Shown here: positions 1-8,864 of the stretch, piece by piece
Layout of the letters: every line of letters starts with the position of its first letter
How positions within the stretch are numbered: the first letter of the stretch is position 1
NCBI RefSeq assembly: GCF_900114035.1
Contig: NZ_FORP01000026.1
Coordinates: forward strand, 29,061-93,060
Direction of reading: 5' to 3'
Length of the DNA: 64,000 nt
Source: Amycolatopsis sacchari
Lineage (GTDB): Bacteria; Actinomycetota; Actinomycetes; Mycobacteriales; Pseudonocardiaceae
Notes under the pieces: model-generated
Told to the model about the DNA's origin: nothing
Databases searched by the model: none
Seen by the model: the letters and a program-made list of their open reading frames with translations, nothing else
Translations under genes and position numbers: made by a program

Positions 1-420
1 TTGCGTGCCTACGCGACGGTCTGGCGGCGGCTGGCCGAGCGCGAGGACTTCGACGCCCTCGCCGAGTTGATGCTGCACGCGGCCGGCTCACCGGCGGCGC
101 TGGCGGCGCTCTCGCCCGCCGACCACGCCGAGGCGGTCCGGCAGATCCGCCAGGGCTACCCGGCGGGCGGCGCGGCGCACGCCGAACTGGCCGCCCGGAC
201 CGACGTCACCCCGCTGCTCGGCGCGATCGACGTGCCGACGCTCGTCGTCGTCGGCGGGCAGGACCGGATCGTCCTGCCCGACACGGCCCGGCTGTTCGCG
301 ACGGGGATCCGCGGCGCCGAGCTGGTCGAGTACCCCGGCGCCGGGCACATCTTCAGCCCGCCGGAGGCCGCCCGCTGGGCTTCGGACGTACTCCCGTTCC
401 TGCGCCGGGTGGTGGCTTAA
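1..420 (+). CDS. alpha/beta hydrolase, C-terminal part (cut by window edge)
   Basis: This is the C-terminal part of an alpha/beta-hydrolase-fold enzyme. The frame is open from the first base, so the TTG at base 1 is not taken as the true start; the half with the nucleophile lies outside the window. Visible are the core strand with the catalytic acid (VVVGGQDR, Asp88 of the visible part) and the late loop with the catalytic base (PGAGHIF, His116), in the usual order. The substrate cannot be told. Its TAA and the TAA of the converging MFS gene share the four bases TTAA at 417-420, so there is no room for a conventional terminator between them. Confidence 0.8.
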   Translation: MRAYATVWRRLAEREDFDALAELMLHAAGSPAALAALSPADHAEAVRQIRQGYPAGGAAHAELAARTDVTPLLGAIDVPTLVVVGGQDRIVLPDTARLFATGIRGAELVEYPGAGHIFSPPEAARWASDVLPFLRRVVA

Positions 421-1775
421 GCCGCTTTCCGGGACAGCACGCGGAGCCCGGCCAGCCGGTAGCCCTTCGCGAGGCCGCCGCGGCGGGCCAGCACCGCGGC
501 GCACGCCACGGCGGCCAGCGCGGAGACCACCCCGCCGATGTAGAACGGCGACCGGCCGCCGAAGGTGTCGGCCATCCAGCCCACCATCGGCCCGCCGACC
601 GGGTTGCCGCCGATCAGCACGAGCACGTAGATGCCCATCACGCGGCCACGCATCTCGGGGCTGACCGCCGTCTGCACGAGCGAGTTGGCCGTGTTGAGGA
701 ACGTGATCGTCGCGAAACCCAGCGGGATCAACGCGATCCCGAACGCGAGGTAGCTCGGCATGAACGCCGCCGCGAACTCGACCGCGCCGAGCGCGAACGC
801 GGAGATCAGCAGCAGCCGCACCCGCGGCCCGCCCTTGGTCATCCGCCGCGCCGCCATCAGCGAGCCGGTGAACGTGCCGACCGCGAGCAGCGTCGACAGC
901 AGGCCGTAACCGTCCGCCTCGGTGCCGAACACGTTGCCCGCCACGATCGCCAGCGACGTGAAGAACGTGATGCCGAACGTGCTCACGAAGAACACCAGCA
1001 CCATCACGGTCATCAGGTCCGCGCGGCCGCGCACGTAGGTGAGCCCTTCACGCAGCTGCCCCTTCGCCCGCTCGACGACCGGGCCGCGGAACAGCTTGTC
1101 CGGGTCCATCAGCGCGAGACCGGTGATCACGGCGAGGGTGCTGGCGGCGTTGGCGAGGAACATCCAGCCCGTGCCGACCCACGTGATCGCGAACCCCGCG
1201 ATGGCGGGGCCGACGATGCGCGCCATGTTGAACACCGACGAGTTCAGCGCGACGGCGTTCGGGATCTGCTTGCGCCCCACCATCTCCGCGACGAACGACT
1301 GCCGCGCGGGCACGTCGAGCGCGCTGAAGATGCCGAGCACGAAGCACAGCAGGTACACCTGCCACAGCGCCACCAGGCCGGTGACGTTCAGCAGCCCCAG
1401 CACCAGGGCCTGCACGCCGATCCCGCTCTGGATCAGGATGCACAGCTTCCGCTTGTCCACCCGGTCGGCCAGCACGCCGGCCCACAGCGACAGCAGCACG
1501 GTCGGCGTGAACTGCAGCGCCACCGCGATGCCCAGCGCGATCGGGTTGTTGCCGGACAGCTCGAACACGAGCCAGTCCTGCGCGATGCGCTGCATCCAGG
1601 TGCCGATGTTCGAGACGACCTGCCCGGAGAAGAAGAGCCGGTAGTTCCGCACCCGCAGCGAGGCGAACATGCCCGGCTTCGGCTTCGGCGGCTCGGCGGC
1701 CGGTGGAGGAGCCTGACCCCGGGTAGCTGTCGTCGTCGGATGAGTCTTCGCCTGGCTACCCGTGTCTGGTCGCAC
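417..1775 (-). CDS. MFS transporter (EntS/MFS_3-like exporter)
   Basis: A 452-residue major facilitator superfamily protein with about 12 hydrophobic segments. It begins with a Pro-rich cytoplasmic tail of about 45 residues, followed by the start of the fold (LRVRNYRLFFSGQVVSNIG). A loop 2-3 motif of the type LADRVDKRKL and the stretch DVPARQSF are typical of the MFS_3/EntS-like drug and siderophore exporters. The GTG at 1775 is chosen as start because it lies two bases past the TAA of the upstream marR gene; the frame stays open further upstream but there overlaps marR. The marR-MFS pairing suggests an exporter controlled by a ligand-sensing repressor. The substrate is unknown. Confidence 0.85.
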   Translation of the reverse strand: MRPDTGSQAKTHPTTTATRGQAPPPAAEPPKPKPGMFASLRVRNYRLFFSGQVVSNIGTWMQRIAQDWLVFELSGNNPIALGIAVALQFTPTVLLSLWAGVLADRVDKRKLCILIQSGIGVQALVLGLLNVTGLVALWQVYLLCFVLGIFSALDVPARQSFVAEMVGRKQIPNAVALNSSVFNMARIVGPAIAGFAITWVGTGWMFLANAASTLAVITGLALMDPDKLFRGPVVERAKGQLREGLTYVRGRADLMTVMVLVFFVSTFGITFFTSLAIVAGNVFGTEADGYGLLSTLLAVGTFTGSLMAARRMTKGGPRVRLLLISAFALGAVEFAAAFMPSYLAFGIALIPLGFATITFLNTANSLVQTAVSPEMRGRVMGIYVLVLIGGNPVGGPMVGWMADTFGGRSPFYIGGVVSALAAVACAAVLARRGGLAKGYRLAGLRVLSRKAA

Positions 1776-1777
1776 CG

Positions 1778-2209
1778 TTACTCGTTCCCCGCCATTCTGT
1801 CGATGAGCTCGGCGGCGCGGGCGAGCACTTCCCGCTCGTCGCCGCTCAGTTCTGCCAGCTTGCGGTCCAGCCACGCCTCGCGCACGGAGATCATCTCCTC
1901 GACGAACGCCGTGCCACTGGACGTGAGCGCGACGATCGACTGCCGCCCGTCCGTCGGGTGCGCGCTGCGCTCGACGTAGCCCATGTCCTCGAGCGCGGCG
2001 ATGACGCGCGTCATCGACGGCGGCTGCACGCCCTCCTTCGCGGCCAGCTTGCCGGGCGTCAGCGCCCCGCATTTGTGCAAAGTGGACAGCGCGGCGAGCT
2101 GCGTCAGCGAGACGTTCTGGTCGGTCCGCTGTGCCCGGAGCTTGCGGTTCAGCCGCACGACGGCGAGCCGGAGGCGGCTCGCCAGCTGGGGCTCACGCAT
2201 TTCGGGCAC
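1778..2209 (-). CDS. MarR family transcriptional regulator
   Basis: A 143-residue winged-helix protein of normal MarR length. The recognition region is KLAAKEGVQPPSMTRVIAALEDMGYVER, written here only as its ends (KLAAKEG and MGYVER), followed by the wing with the conserved DGRQ (HPTDGRQSIVALT). It should act as a dimeric repressor. The MFS exporter follows directly in the same direction, so it probably controls its own operon. The first codon is GTG at 2209; an in-frame ATG at 2200 is an alternative. The ligand cannot be inferred. Confidence 0.88.
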   Translation of the reverse strand: MPEMREPQLASRLRLAVVRLNRKLRAQRTDQNVSLTQLAALSTLHKCGALTPGKLAAKEGVQPPSMTRVIAALEDMGYVERSAHPTDGRQSIVALTSSGTAFVEEMISVREAWLDRKLAELSGDEREVLARAAELIDRMAGNE

Positions 2210-2243
2210 ATAGTTAGCATACCTTACGATCGGCGGTGCGTGC

Positions 2244-3701
2244 TCACCGCAGCGCGGCCTGGATCGGCCCGACGGCGAAGTACGCGACGAACGCCACAGC
2301 GATGGCCCACATCAGCGGGTGGATCCGCCGGGCCTTCCCGGTCACGGCCTGGATCACGACGTAGCTGATGAACCCGGCGCCGATGCCGTTGGCGATCGAG
2401 TAGGTGAACGGCATGACCACGATCGTGAGGAACGCCGGGAGCGCGATCGAGAAGTCCGTGAAGTCGATGTCGCGGACCTGCGCGATGAGCAGCGCCCCGA
2501 CCACGACGAGCGCGGGCGCGGCGGCCTCGACCGGCACCGACTGGTACAGCGGGGTGAGGAACATCGCGGCGAGGAAGAGCACGCCGGTGACGATGTTGGC
2601 CAGCCCGGTGCGGGCGCCTTCGGCGATGCCCGAGGCCGACTCGACGAACACGGTGTTGGAGCTGGCGGAGCCGAGCCCGCCGGCGGCGCCCGCGAGCCCC
2701 TCGACGAACAGCGCGCGCCCGACGCGGGGCAGCTGCCCGTCGGGGCCGAGCTGCCCGGCTTCCTTGGCGAGGCCGGTCATGGTGCCCATGGCGTCGAAGA
2801 AGTCGGCCAGCACCAGGGTGAACACGAGCAGGATGACGGTGATGATCGGCAGCCGGGTCCAGGCACCGAAGGAGACGTCTCCGACGAGCGACAGGTCGGG
2901 CAGGCTGAGGACCTTGTCCGGCAGTGCGGGGTAGCCGAGGTTCCAGCCCTTGGGGTTGGTGCCGTTCGACGGGCCGGCGTGCACGATCGCTTCGACGACG
3001 ATCGCCAGCACGGTCGTGGCGAGCACGCCGATCAGGATCCCGCCGCGGACGCGCTTGGCGACGAGCGTGCCGGTGATCAGCAGGCCGACGACGAACACCG
3101 CGGTCGGCCAGGAGGCGATGGAGCCGCTGATGCCGAGGCCGACGGGGACGGTGGTGTTGGCGGCGTCCGGGAGCCGTCGCACGAACCCGGCGTCGACGAG
3201 GCCGATGAAGCAGATGAACAGCCCGATGCCCGCGGCGATGGCGGATTTCAGCGCGGCCGGGACCGCGTTGAACACGGCCGTGCGGAAGCCGGTGAGCACG
3301 AGGACGACGATGATGACGCCCTCGATCACGACCAGCCCCATCGCCTCGGGCCAGGTGACCTGCGGGGCGATGGTGACGGCGACGAGGCTGTTGATGCCGA
3401 GGCCGGTCGCGATGGCGAAGGGGTACTGGGCGACGAGGCCCATCAGGATCGTCATGACCCCGGCGACGAGCGCGGTGACCGCCGCGACCTCGGGGACGGG
3501 CAGGATGCCGCCGAGCACGTCGCGGTGGGCGCCGGCGTCGGAGGGCGAGAAGCTGCCGATGATCAGGGGGTTGAGCACGACGATGTACGCCATGGTCACG
3601 AAGGTGACCAGCCCGCCCCGGATTTCCCTGCCGGTCGTCGAGCCGCGCTCGCTGATCTTGAAGAAGCGGTCGAGGGCCGACCGGCTGCCCAGCTGGGTCA
3701 T
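2244..3701 (-). CDS. NCS2 family permease, AzgA-type purine transporter
   Basis: A 485-residue polytopic membrane protein. The N-terminus (LDRFFKISERGST, then GLVTFVTMAYIVVLNP) is typical of the AzgA/PbuG branch of nucleobase:cation symporters, which carry adenine, guanine and hypoxanthine with protons. The internal motif SSNTVFVESASGIAEGARTG (residues about 345-364) is the signature of this branch. About 12-14 membrane segments are visible. It is divergent from the small DUF2530 gene, with only about 50 bases between the two starts. Exact substrate preference cannot be read from sequence. Confidence 0.9.
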   Translation of the reverse strand: MTQLGSRSALDRFFKISERGSTTGREIRGGLVTFVTMAYIVVLNPLIIGSFSPSDAGAHRDVLGGILPVPEVAAVTALVAGVMTILMGLVAQYPFAIATGLGINSLVAVTIAPQVTWPEAMGLVVIEGVIIVVLVLTGFRTAVFNAVPAALKSAIAAGIGLFICFIGLVDAGFVRRLPDAANTTVPVGLGISGSIASWPTAVFVVGLLITGTLVAKRVRGGILIGVLATTVLAIVVEAIVHAGPSNGTNPKGWNLGYPALPDKVLSLPDLSLVGDVSFGAWTRLPIITVILLVFTLVLADFFDAMGTMTGLAKEAGQLGPDGQLPRVGRALFVEGLAGAAGGLGSASSNTVFVESASGIAEGARTGLANIVTGVLFLAAMFLTPLYQSVPVEAAAPALVVVGALLIAQVRDIDFTDFSIALPAFLTIVVMPFTYSIANGIGAGFISYVVIQAVTGKARRIHPLMWAIAVAFVAYFAVGPIQAALR

Positions 3702-3751
3702 GCTTCCGCCTTCGTGGAGGTCATCGGGAACTGGCCGGTAGCCTTCCAGGC

Positions 3752-4033
3752 GTGACCGACAACGGTGGGGATGGTAAAGGCTCGCTGCGCCCGGTGCCCG
3801 AGTTGCCTCGGCAACTGACGGCGATGTTCCCCCTCGTGACCGTCGGGACCGTGCTCTGGTTGGGTGGTTTTGTCGCTTTCGCCGTGCACGACTGGGGTGG
3901 GGGACGGCCCGCGTCGGTGTGGCTGTGGACGTGCGGGGCGGGGGTTGTGATCAGTCTCATCGGGATGGGCATCATGACCTGGCAGAGAACCGCCGCAAGG
4001 CGCGGTTCGAGGGCGGCCCAGACGGGGCTTTGA
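3752..4033 (+). CDS. DUF2530 domain-containing small membrane protein
   Basis: A 93-residue protein with two hydrophobic segments (about residues 25-45 and 57-77) separated by a short loop containing HDWGGG, then a basic tail (WQRTAARRGSR). This matches the actinobacterial DUF2530 family, of unknown function. The start GTG at 3752 lies about 50 bases from the start of the divergent purine permease. The small size, membrane topology and positive C-terminus are what can be seen; no catalytic motif is present. Confidence 0.8.
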   Translation: MTDNGGDGKGSLRPVPELPRQLTAMFPLVTVGTVLWLGGFVAFAVHDWGGGRPASVWLWTCGAGVVISLIGMGIMTWQRTAARRGSRAAQTGL

Positions 4034-4329
4034 GGTTCGGGTCTGGTGGGGCCTGTGGGGTTTGTGGGGCTGCTGGGGCTTGCGGGCACAGTCCGCTGAG
4101 ACTTGCGGGCTCAAGCCGCTGCCATCACCCGCACTGCTTCGCCGACGTCAGCAGCCACCCGCGACCGCCGCATCCACCGCACGAGCCGCCGCCAGCAGCC
4201 ATCCGGCTCAGGTCAGCAGATCCGCCACCTGCGTCGACCTCGCGCGTTGCCGACCGCAGCCACCCAGCTCACCTCAGCAGCTCGGCCGCCTACATCGGCC
4301 TCGTGCGCCGCCTCCACCAGCCATCCGGC
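4034..4329. other. gene-free interval with low-complexity repeats
   Basis: About 300 bases between the convergent DUF2530 and GHKL ATPase genes. No frame resembles a known protein. The first part is rich in TGGGGCTTG-type runs and the second in CAGC/CCAC runs. It contains one copy of the 24-base repeat listed separately and a degenerate CAGCAG motif between the two copies. Confidence 0.5.
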
Positions 4330-4341
4330 TCAGGTCAGCAG
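4196..4341. repeat. pair of 24-bp direct repeats at the 3' end of the GHKL ATPase gene
   Basis: A 24-base word starting CAGCCATCCGG and ending GGTCAGCAG occurs at 4196-4219 and again at 4318-4341, 122 bases apart. The second copy covers the last codons and stop of the ATPase gene. The first copy lies downstream in non-coding DNA and carries the same stop context. This looks like a partial duplication of the gene's tail followed by decay. Confidence 0.7.
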
Positions 4342-7239
4342 GGTCAGCGGATCCGGCTCCTCCAGCAGCGCCGCGATGAGATGCCGGTCCTCCCAGCGAC
4401 CGGCCGCCCAGGCGAAGGCCCGCGCCAGGCCCTCGGGGGTGTCGGCCGCGTGATGTTCCCCGTGAAACCGGCCACTATCGACCCACCACGGCGCGTCGTG
4501 CTTGACTCCGGCCACCTCGACCGTCAACTCCTCGTGCACCACGACCCCGCCGTCGGGGAACGGGATGTCCAGCAGCTCCGCGACCAGGCGGATCGCCGTG
4601 AGTTCGGACCACGGGACGTACTCGCCCTCGGGCAGGCTCGCCGACACCAGCTCGCTCAGCACCGGCACGTCCAGCACCTCCGCCAGCCGCTCCGCCAGGC
4701 CAGGCAACCCCTCCCCGCCTGAGGCGTGCTCCGCCGGACCTCCCGGAGCCAGATCCGCGTCACCCGCGAACGGCACCGCCGAACGTCGGGCCCCCAGCCC
4801 AGCCGGACCTCCGCCCGCCAGCTGCCTCGCCGAGCGCTCCTCCGCCGCCAGCCCCTCCGCTGCCGACCCCGCGAGAGCCACCCCCGGCCGACCCGCCCCC
4901 ACGCGCCGCACCGACCCCACCTCCGGCACCGCGACCAAACGCCCCGCCGGCCACACCGCCGCCAGCCAGGGCCGGTCCAGCACCGCCGCCTGCTCCGCCG
5001 CCACGACCGAACCGTCGACCGTCCGCACGCGCTCCGGCGGGTCCAGCTCCTGCCACTCCAGCCCGGCCGCCGCCACCGCCCGGTACGCCCGCCCCACGAG
5101 CCCGGGCGCGATCACCCGCTCCGGATCGCCCAGGCGGTCCAGCACGTCGGCGGCGTCCTCGAGGTCCGCGACCACCAGCTCCGCCCGCACACCGGCCAGC
5201 GCGAGCACCTCCGGCCGCACCCCGACGTCCGGCACCGGGTCGTACAACCCCGCCAGCCCGTCCGCGTCCGGCAGCCGCCACTCCGCCGGCGCCCGCCCCG
5301 CCAGCACCGCGTTCCGCGCCAGCCACTCGCCCGACGGGCCCGCCAGCGCGTGCCACGTCTCCCGCTCCGCCGCCAGCAACCGCAGCGCCGCGGGCCACGC
5401 GTCGTCCGCGACGAGGTCCAGGTCCCGGATCCCGTCCTCGGCCACGACGAACCCGTCCACCACACCGACCGCCACAAGCGCCTCACGAGGCCATCGTGCC
5501 GCGAAATCCTCGTCCAGCAAGGAAAACGGACCGTCCTCTGTGAACACTTCGGGGTCGAAGACGTCCAGCAGCGGCGAAGTGGGCAACAACAGCTCGTCCG
5601 CCCGCCGCCACCCGTCCTCGCCCGGCAGCGCCAGCGCGCCCAGCCCCTCGGCCGAGGTGTCGGAAACCAGGCGCAACACGGCATCCGCGAGCGGCCGAGT
5701 GTCCAAACCAGACAGTGCATCTTCGACACTGCGCTCGACAGCCTCACGCAGCGCGGGCGCTTCCAGCAGATCCGCGGACTCGGCCTGCTTCGCCCCCAGC
5801 CGCTCCAGCAGCGGGTGCGCCGCCTCCGGGTGCACCAGCCGCAACCCGACGACCTCGGCCTCCGCGAGCAGGTCCAGCAACTCCTCCGAACCGCCGAACA
5901 GGAAAGCACCCCGCGGCCCGGGCAGCGTCCGCCCGTCGGCGAGCGGAACCGGCAACGCGCCGAGCTCGTCGGCCTGCACGGAATGCGCTTCCAGCAACGG
6001 GAGCAGCGCGTCGTACAGCGAGCGCCACCATGACGGCGGCCGCTCCAGCCCGGTCAGGACCTCGACGACCTCGGCCACCCCGAGCGGATCGGCGCCGACT
6101 GCCGACAGCACCCGCGCCACCTCGGGTCCGGACAGCGAAACCAGCCGCGGCACGACCTCCCCGAGCAGGTCGACGAGCTCCGGCGACTCGACGTCCAGCA
6201 CGCGCGCCCCGGAGCCCGGCAGTTCTTCCTCGCGCCCCGGCAACCACGGCTGCGCCGACAACTGCCGCACCACCGCGTCCCGCAGTTCGGCGTCCACTTC
6301 GGACAACGGGAAACCGGGCCGTGGCACCATCTCCGAGCGCCGCTCAGGCGGCAGCTGCCGTACCAGCGCCGGGTACGACTCGGCGAACACCGCCAACTCG
6401 GTGCCGGGCAGCACGCGCCGCCGCGAAGGCTCCAACGGCACGTGTGCGATCAACCGCGCCGGCAGAGACATCCGCTCGTCGGTCGGCGTCGGGGCGTGCA
6501 GCACGTCAGCCGTCAGCGGCCCGTCGACCGGCACCGCCCACAGCCCGCCCGGCGCCTCCTGCGTCAGCCACCGGCGCCCGGAAACCTCGACAACACCGTC
6601 CACTTCGGACCGATCCCATACGCGGTCCGCGACCTCGACACGCGCCAGCCAGGGCAGCACCAGCAGCAGGTCCTCGACCTCGTCCGCCAGCCGCGCCAGC
6701 AACTCGGAGACGTCCACACCCTTGCGCAGCGGCAGGCGGACCTCCGTGTCGAAACCTTCGGGCACCTGCTCCTCGACCGGCCACGGCAACCGCAGCACCG
6801 GCACGTCGTCGCGCCCCACGGCCTCCCGGGTGCGTGCCTCGGAAAACGCCACCCCGCCCGTCCGCGAGATCACCCGCGGCTCGGAGGTCACCGCGAGCAC
6901 GGCGGCGAACCCGACGCCGAACTGCCCGACCATGCCCTCCTTCGCCGACGCCCGCAGCGACGACAGCGAAGCCACCCCACGGGCGTCCAGTGGCGCACCG
7001 GTGTTGGCGACCCGCAACTCACCGTCCACAACGGACACCCGCAGCGTCCCGGGCGTCCCGGCGGCGAGCGCGGCGTCGGCGGCGTTCTGGGCCAGCTCGA
7101 CGAACAGCCGGTCCCGGTAGGCGCCGACCCGCAGATCGCGCTCGGCGTTGGTGTCCTCGGTCAGGCGAGTGGGCGAATCCGCCCAGGCCCGCAGCACCGC
7201 GGCACGCAGGGCCTCGGTGCCGAACGGGTCACTGCTCAC
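4330..7239 (-). CDS. sacsin-like GHKL (Hsp90-type) ATPase protein
   Basis: A 969-residue protein whose N-terminus is a GHKL ATP-binding domain of the Hsp90/sacsin type. Motif N1 is FVELAQNAADA (Glu48, Asn52, Asp55), the second motif is VANTGAPL (78-85) and the glycine lid is VGQFGVGF (104-111). The Asn in VANTG stands where Hsp90 has Asp. The remaining 750 residues are a long Leu/Glu/Asp-rich region without a motif I can name. The start is GTG at 7239, overlapping the end of the DUF3027 gene by 11 bases, so the two are probably translated together. The family is common in actinobacteria and its physiological role is not established; a chaperone-like role is only inferred from the domain. Confidence 0.85.
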   Translation of the reverse strand: MSSDPFGTEALRAAVLRAWADSPTRLTEDTNAERDLRVGAYRDRLFVELAQNAADAALAAGTPGTLRVSVVDGELRVANTGAPLDARGVASLSSLRASAKEGMVGQFGVGFAAVLAVTSEPRVISRTGGVAFSEARTREAVGRDDVPVLRLPWPVEEQVPEGFDTEVRLPLRKGVDVSELLARLADEVEDLLLVLPWLARVEVADRVWDRSEVDGVVEVSGRRWLTQEAPGGLWAVPVDGPLTADVLHAPTPTDERMSLPARLIAHVPLEPSRRRVLPGTELAVFAESYPALVRQLPPERRSEMVPRPGFPLSEVDAELRDAVVRQLSAQPWLPGREEELPGSGARVLDVESPELVDLLGEVVPRLVSLSGPEVARVLSAVGADPLGVAEVVEVLTGLERPPSWWRSLYDALLPLLEAHSVQADELGALPVPLADGRTLPGPRGAFLFGGSEELLDLLAEAEVVGLRLVHPEAAHPLLERLGAKQAESADLLEAPALREAVERSVEDALSGLDTRPLADAVLRLVSDTSAEGLGALALPGEDGWRRADELLLPTSPLLDVFDPEVFTEDGPFSLLDEDFAARWPREALVAVGVVDGFVVAEDGIRDLDLVADDAWPAALRLLAAERETWHALAGPSGEWLARNAVLAGRAPAEWRLPDADGLAGLYDPVPDVGVRPEVLALAGVRAELVVADLEDAADVLDRLGDPERVIAPGLVGRAYRAVAAAGLEWQELDPPERVRTVDGSVVAAEQAAVLDRPWLAAVWPAGRLVAVPEVGSVRRVGAGRPGVALAGSAAEGLAAEERSARQLAGGGPAGLGARRSAVPFAGDADLAPGGPAEHASGGEGLPGLAERLAEVLDVPVLSELVSASLPEGEYVPWSELTAIRLVAELLDIPFPDGGVVVHEELTVEVAGVKHDAPWWVDSGRFHGEHHAADTPEGLARAFAWAAGRWEDRHLIAALLEEPDPLTLLT

Positions 7240-7996
7240 GCAGCGGTTCCATGTCCAGCAGCGAGTCGTCGTAGACCAGCTCCGCGACCGGCACCGACGA
7301 CGTCGTCTCCACCTCGATCTCGGAATGCGCCCCGCAGCCGTACTCGACGTTCACGACGTGCCCGTCGGCAGGCGCGATCTCGTTGCCGCACACCCCGAAC
7401 GCGGCCCGCAGCGAACCGGCCAGCGGCAGGTAGAAGCCGCAGGTCCCGCACGAAGCGGGCGCGCTGCGCGCCATGTCCGAACGCGGCCCGAACTCGCCGG
7501 ACCGCCACCGCGAGGCCGCCTCCAGCCGCCCGTAGCGGGACAGCACCCGCACCCGGCCGAGGCCGGCCTCGTGCGCGACCTCCTCGACCGCCGGGTCGTC
7601 CGACTGGAGGTAGCCCGGCACCAGCCGGGGGTCCTCCGCGTCGGTCGGGAAGATGTCGCCGACGCCGAGGTCGCCGGGGCGCACGCGGCGCTCCCACGGC
7701 ACCCACTTCGGCGCGACGAGCGCGTCCGGCCCCGGGGTCAGCACGACCTCGCTGACGGTCACCGGCAGGTCCGGGCCCGCCGTCGCGACCGTCACCGACC
7801 AGTGCCAGCCGCGGTAGCCGGGCACCGCCGCCTCGAAGAGGTGGCTCGCCGACACCGCGTCCTCGAAGTGGACGCCGGTGTGCGCGCCGACCTGCTCCGG
7901 CCCGGCCTCCTCGACCGCTGCCTCGCGAGCGAGGTCGACGGCGTCGGTGAGGGCCCGCTGGACGGAACCGTCGTCCAAGGTGAGCAGGAGCGTCAT
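7229..7996 (-). CDS. DUF3027 domain-containing protein
   Basis: About 255 residues in the DUF3027 family, which is restricted to actinobacteria and of unknown function. A cysteine-containing segment SCGTCGFYLPLAG is followed by FGVCGNEIAPADG and a later GCGAH, giving four or five cysteines that could bind metal; that binding is an inference. The start chosen is ATG at 7996 (MTLLLTLDDG), leaving 50 bases for a promoter opposite the next gene; an in-frame ATG at 8032 is possible. The 3' end overlaps the GHKL ATPase start by 11 bases, implying a two-gene operon. Confidence 0.82.
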   Translation of the reverse strand: MTLLLTLDDGSVQRALTDAVDLAREAAVEEAGPEQVGAHTGVHFEDAVSASHLFEAAVPGYRGWHWSVTVATAGPDLPVTVSEVVLTPGPDALVAPKWVPWERRVRPGDLGVGDIFPTDAEDPRLVPGYLQSDDPAVEEVAHEAGLGRVRVLSRYGRLEAASRWRSGEFGPRSDMARSAPASCGTCGFYLPLAGSLRAAFGVCGNEIAPADGHVVNVEYGCGAHSEIEVETTSSVPVAELVYDDSLLDMEPLREQ

Positions 7997-8046
7997 GACG
8001 CCATTGTGCAGCGGCGGATTTACCGGCGTCATGTCAGGGTAAGGCC

Positions 8047-8823
8047 GTGCGCATCCTGGTCTCGATCTTCCTCGCGCTGGTCACGGCTCTGACGGCCTGT
8101 GCCGCCAGCGCTCCGCGAGCGGACGGCTCCGTTCCGCGACTGCGTGCCGACGTGCTCGCGACGCTCCCGCACGACACGTCCGCGTTCACGGAGGGCCTGG
8201 AACTGGACGGCGGCACGCTGTACGAGGGCACCGGGATGGTCGGCAGCTCGGAGGTGCGGGCCGGACCGCCGGGCGCCGCGCCCGCCGTCCGGGCCGCGCT
8301 GCCCGATCCGCTGTTCGGCGAGGGGATCACGGTCGTCGGCACCAAGCTGTGGCAGCTGACCTGGCAGAACGGCGTCGCGATCGAGCGCGACGCGCACACG
8401 CTCACCGAGCTGCGGCGGGTGCCGTACGAGGGTGAGGGCTGGGGCCTGTGCCACCAGCGGGACCGGCTGGTGATGAGCAACGGCTCCAGCCGGCTCACCT
8501 TCCGCGATCCGGTCACGTTCGCCCCGCTCGGCACCGTCACCGTGCACGCGGGGAACCAGACGTTCGACCAGCTCAACGAGCTGGAGTGCGTCGGCGGCGA
8601 CGTGTACGCGAACGTGTGGCAGACCGACACGATCCTGCGGATCGACGCGGCGAGCGGCGAGGTCGAGGCCCTGATCGACGCGTCGGGCCTGCTCACGGAC
8701 GCGCAGCGGCAGCAGGCCGACGTGCTCAACGGCATCGCCGCGGTGCCGGGGACCGACGAGTTCCTGCTCACCGGCAAGTACTGGCCGAGCCTGTTCCGGG
8801 TGAAATTCGTGGCAACCTCCTGA
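8047..8823 (+). CDS. glutaminyl-peptide cyclotransferase-like lipoprotein
   Basis: A 258-residue protein related to the beta-propeller glutamine cyclotransferases (PF05096), which convert N-terminal Gln to pyroglutamate. Family hallmarks are HDTSAFTEGLEL near residue 41, YEGEGWGLC near 124 and NELECVGGDVYANVWQTD in the last third. A short signal sequence with lipobox LTAC (Cys18) suggests a lipoprotein on the outer face of the membrane. The start is GTG at 8047. The gene is divergent from DUF3027 and followed by an MFS gene 41 bases downstream on the same strand. Enzymatic identity is by family only. Confidence 0.85.
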   Translation: MRILVSIFLALVTALTACAASAPRADGSVPRLRADVLATLPHDTSAFTEGLELDGGTLYEGTGMVGSSEVRAGPPGAAPAVRAALPDPLFGEGITVVGTKLWQLTWQNGVAIERDAHTLTELRRVPYEGEGWGLCHQRDRLVMSNGSSRLTFRDPVTFAPLGTVTVHAGNQTFDQLNELECVGGDVYANVWQTDTILRIDAASGEVEALIDASGLLTDAQRQQADVLNGIAAVPGTDEFLLTGKYWPSLFRVKFVATS

Positions 8824-8864
8824 TCGGGCCGCCTTCTGGCCTGGTCATGAGGCAAGATTGACGC

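Noticed and set aside
1..3. TTG at base 1 as a true start codon
   Set aside because: The protein would lack the nucleophile half of the alpha/beta hydrolase fold; the gene clearly continues upstream of the window.
2319..3755. Long open frame antisense to the purine permease
   Set aside because: It is a GC-driven shadow: composition is Asp/Gly/Arg/His-rich and repetitive, and the opposite strand encodes a clear AzgA-type permease.
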